NCBI GenBank assembly: GCA_017648235.1
Contig: JAGCIZ010000251.1
Location: 1-8,853, forward strand
Source of the DNA: Paludibacteraceae bacterium
Lineage (GTDB): Bacteria; Bacteroidota; Bacteroidia; Bacteroidales; Paludibacteraceae
Length of the DNA stretch: 8,853 nt
Direction: 5' to 3'
Positions within the stretch are counted from its first letter, which is position 1. Every line of letters starts with the position of its first letter. The notes below the pieces were generated by a model, which saw only the letters and a list, made by a program, of their open reading frames with translations, was not told the origin of the DNA and ran no database searches. A program made the translations under genes and the position numbers. Shown here piece by piece: positions 7,446 to 8,853 of this stretch.

Positions 7446-8021
7446 ATGAAAAGTGTAAAAGGAACTCAAACTGAAAAAAACCTGCTTACCTCATTTGCAG
7501 GAGAAAGTCAAGCGCGTATGCGTTATACTTACTTTGCTAGCGTAGCAAAAAAAGAGGGTTATGAACAAATTTCTGCCATTTTTGCAGAAACTGCCGACCA
7601 AGAAAAAGAACACGCAAAACGTATGTTCAAATGGCTCGAAGGCGGATGTGTAGAAATCACAGCTTCATATCCTGCTGGTGTTATTGGCAAAACCATCGAT
7701 AACCTAAAAGCAGCTGCCGAAGGAGAACACGAAGAATGGGCCGATGCTTATCCTCACTTTGCCGACGTGGCCGATGCCGAAGGTTTTCCTGAAATTGCTT
7801 TGATGTATCGCAACATTGCTGTGGCAGAAAAAGGACACGAAGAACGCTACGCTGCTTTTGTAAAGAACATCGAAAACGGCTCTGTGTTCAAAAAAGAGGA
7901 AAAAGTGGTATGGCAATGCCGCAACTGCGGATTCATTTATGAAGGCACCAACGCTCCCGAACGCTGCCCCGCTTGCGACCACCCACAAGCACACTTTGAG
8001 GTAAAAAAGACAAATTATTAA
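7446..8021 (+). CDS. rbr: rubrerythrin, non-haem diiron peroxide reductase
   Basis: Rubrerythrin reduces hydrogen peroxide to water in anaerobes, taking electrons through its rubredoxin-like iron site. From the Met at 7446 the product is 191 residues, the normal family size. The four-helix diiron domain shows the expected ligands: E20 (FAGESQARMRYTYF), E53 and H56 (DQEKEHAKR), E94 and E97 (EGEHEEW), E128 and H131 (AEKGHEERY). The C-terminal rubredoxin domain has CRNCG (C158, C161) and CPAC (C174, C177) for the Fe(Cys)4 centre. It suggests an anaerobic or microaerobic host. It follows tsaE in the same frame with no stop between; no separate strong promoter was seen, so it is probably expressed from the tsaE promoter. 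Two terminator hairpins follow. The protein call is very safe; its true N terminus depends on the A-run. Confidence 0.95.
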   Translation: MKSVKGTQTEKNLLTSFAGESQARMRYTYFASVAKKEGYEQISAIFAETADQEKEHAKRMFKWLEGGCVEITASYPAGVIGKTIDNLKAAAEGEHEEWADAYPHFADVADAEGFPEIALMYRNIAVAEKGHEERYAAFVKNIENGSVFKKEEKVVWQCRNCGFIYEGTNAPERCPACDHPQAHFEVKKTNY

Positions 8022-8043
8022 TCGCGAAATAATTAACTCAAGT

Positions 8044-8083
8044 AAAAAAAACAAGCCCCACCCTAGTGGAGCTTGTTTTTTTA
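8044..8083 (+). terminator. bidirectional hairpin terminator after rubrerythrin
   Basis: ACAAGC (8051-8056) pairs with GCTTGT (8071-8076). After one C/A mismatch, CCAC (8058-8061) pairs with GTGG (8066-8069) around the loop CCTA. A seven-A run precedes the stem and a seven-T run follows, so it can act on both strands; it lies between the convergent rubrerythrin gene and the lectin-like gene. Confidence 0.88.
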
Positions 8084-8094
8084 TTTCGTTCTCA

Positions 8095-8124
8095 CTCCCC
8101 TTGCTCTAGGGGAGCAGTTTTTTT
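8095..8124 (+). terminator. second hairpin terminator
   Basis: CTCCCCT (8095-8101) pairs perfectly with AGGGGAG (8108-8114) around a six-base loop. CAG and seven T follow on the plus strand. With the preceding hairpin it makes a tandem stop for transcription coming from rubrerythrin. Confidence 0.8.
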
Positions 8125-8143
8125 ATGGTATCATTTTTTCTCA

Positions 8144-8182
8144 CTTGATTTTGCCACGGAGCAAGCCGCGGACAAAATCAAG
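8144..8182. repeat. long inverted repeat (10-bp arms)
   Basis: CTTGATTTTG (8144-8153) is the exact reverse complement of CAAAATCAAG (8173-8182). The inner GC-rich part, CCACGG against CCGCGG, extends the pairing with one mismatch and a bulged A. Neither strand has a T-run directly after the stem, so it is not a standard terminator. It lies about 60 bases beyond the stop of the lectin-like gene. Confidence 0.75.
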
Positions 8183-8200
8183 AATTTTATAGATGCTCTC

Positions 8201-8241
8201 AAATTTCGCTGAAATGCTTTACAGCATTTTTTGCGAAATTT
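8201..8241. repeat. inverted repeat abutting the stop codon of the lectin-like gene
   Basis: AAATTTCGC (8201-8209) pairs exactly with GCGAAATTT (8233-8241). Inside it AAATGCT (8212-8218) pairs with AGCATTT (8223-8229) around the loop TTAC, giving 16 paired bases. The stop codon TAA of the minus-strand gene (8242-8240) overlaps the outer arm. It could be a weak terminator, or a DNA cruciform of the kind found just downstream of diversity-generating retroelement variable regions. Confidence 0.8.
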
Positions 8242-8853
8242 ATAAATCCTTGACAAGACGCACGGATCGTCCGTAGTTGCGGGTGCTGGTGTTCCAGTCC
8301 GCTTCGCACGAGTAGAAGCCGAGGTAGTACGCGATGTAGCTACCGCTCTCAGTGGCAGACCAATAGCGGCCGTTGTACTGCACGCTGCGCACATCGGAGC
8401 CGTCGCGGTCGCCCGCAGCAGGCAAAAAGACAGCACCGGCTGCTTCCATTTTGGACCATTGGTCGGCTGTGAAGGTTTGATAAGCAGCGTAATAATCAAC
8501 ACCATTGTTACTATGGAAACCTGACTTGAAAGTAATACCATCTGGACTTGTCCAACCATCGGGCAAAAGAATCAAACCATTGACACCATTCACCTGAGCA
8601 ACACCGATTAATTCATCATAGTTAGGACGTTCATAGCGAAGATAATACCACTCATCATAAGTCAACGTACGCCATGTATTAGGAGCATCAGCACCAATCT
8701 GATTGGTGCCCCAATCAACGAAAGTACCTGAGTAATCATCGTAATCTTCAGAAATACTTACACCAAACTTTGCAGTGGTGTTGTCTGCACTCCAACCAAA
8801 TAAGTCGATCTTGTCTGCCAATGCACCGTCTGATACATTCGCTGTACCGATTA
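8240..8853 (-). CDS. Fib_succ_major / C-type-lectin-like surface protein, 5' end cut off
   Basis: The frame is open from the right edge to the TAA at 8242-8240, giving the last 203 residues of a longer protein; the N terminus, including any signal peptide, is outside. The visible part reads IGTANVSDGALADKIDLFGWS, then FVDWGTN, NTWRTLTYDEWYYLR, VNGLILLPDGW, AGAVFLPAAG, GRYWSATESGS and ends GRSVRLVKDL. These are hallmarks of a large Bacteroidales family of paralogous extracellular proteins related to the Fibrobacter succinogenes major paralogous domain, with a probable C-type-lectin/FGE-like fold; the role is likely ligand binding, but no substrate is known. The 5' part is about 42% GC, while the last ~70 codons are about 60% GC and rich in NNC codons. 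The TTG at 8821 is internal, not a start. It converges on rubrerythrin and has no operon partner in view. Confidence 0.8.
   Translation of the reverse strand, partial: IGTANVSDGALADKIDLFGWSADNTTAKFGVSISEDYDDYSGTFVDWGTNQIGADAPNTWRTLTYDEWYYLRYERPNYDELIGVAQVNGVNGLILLPDGWTSPDGITFKSGFHSNNGVDYYAAYQTFTADQWSKMEAAGAVFLPAAGDRDGSDVRSVQYNGRYWSATESGSYIAYYLGFYSCEADWNTSTRNYGRSVRLVKDL
8273..8410 (-). other. candidate DGR variable region in the lectin-like gene
   Basis: These 46 codons, ending 10 codons before the stop, are about 60% GC against about 42% just upstream in the same gene. Thirty-one of 46 end in C, and runs such as TAC ATC GCG TAC TAC CTC GGC TTC TAC look like AAC codons altered at their A positions. 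The residues are mainly Y, S, D, G, N, R and T around a constant frame (YWSATESGS, GRSVRLVKDL). That is how a variable region of a diversity-generating retroelement looks. No template repeat or reverse transcriptase is in the window, so the role is inferred. Confidence 0.5.

Larger units (their letters stand above)
7005..8021 (+). other. continuous TsaE-rubrerythrin reading frame as sequenced
   Basis: As given, the sequence encodes one 338-residue polypeptide joining a complete TsaE (1-147) to a complete rubrerythrin (148-338) with no linker beyond Leu-Glu-Lys-Lys. Both halves keep every catalytic and metal-binding residue I looked for. An automatic gene caller would report a single fused gene here. 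The junction is a nine-A homopolymer, so I consider a real fusion less likely than two overlapping genes. Confidence 0.6.

Noticed and set aside
7704..8054. 116-residue minus-strand frame opposite rubrerythrin
   Set aside because: Overlaps the rubredoxin and diiron ligand codons in antisense and starts inside the terminator arm.
8144..8182. Rho-independent terminator for the lectin-like gene
   Set aside because: The stem is good, but neither strand carries a T-run directly after it; listed as an inverted repeat instead.
8131..8559. 142-residue minus-strand frame overlapping the lectin-like gene
   Set aside because: It is another reading of the same strand; the frame ending SVRLVKDL has recognisable family motifs, whereas this one is low-complexity Ala/Thr/Arg caused by the GC-rich segment.

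Overview
The window looks like chromosomal DNA from an AT-rich member of the Bacteroidota, most probably order Bacteroidales. The evidence is the porP-gldK/porK-gldL/porL gene order of the type IX secretion system (T9SS), promoters with a TAnnTTTG -7 element, the lack of convincing Shine-Dalgarno sites, and a C-terminal protein family (ending SVRLVKDL) typical of this group. Most of the window is roughly 30-40% GC.

Left part (1-3606, all minus strand): a small acidic DUF2795-type gene with its own promoter, then a T9SS core cluster: porP/sprF-like outer-membrane protein, the lipoprotein gldK/porK, and the inner-membrane motor protein gldL/porL. GldL runs off the left edge close to its end; gldM and gldN would be expected beyond position 1. 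GldL and the missing GldM form the proton-driven motor. GldK (with GldN) forms the periplasmic ring under the outer membrane, and PorP-family proteins act at the outer membrane.

Middle (3656-6897, minus strand): a tightly packed clpP-clpX-methyltransferase-cobalamin adenosyltransferase operon driven by a well-formed promoter at 6890-6919. All junctions are 1-3 bases apart or overlap by one base. ClpP and ClpX form the ATP-dependent protease; the two enzymes behind them have no obvious functional link to it.

Right-middle (6977-8124, plus strand): divergent from clpP lie tsaE (tRNA t6A synthesis) and a full-length rubrerythrin. In this sequence they form one uninterrupted frame through a run of nine A. 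With eight A, tsaE would stop at a TGA overlapping the rubrerythrin ATG. Two hairpin terminators follow.

Right edge (8144-8853, minus strand): the 3' part of a Fib_succ_major/C-type-lectin-like surface protein. Its last ~60 codons jump to about 60% GC and are dominated by NNC codons, the pattern expected of a diversity-generating retroelement (DGR) variable region. Two long inverted repeats lie directly beyond the stop codon. No reverse transcriptase or template repeat is in the window, so the DGR reading is an inference, but it is the most interesting signal here. No tRNA, rRNA, CRISPR array or insertion sequence was seen.
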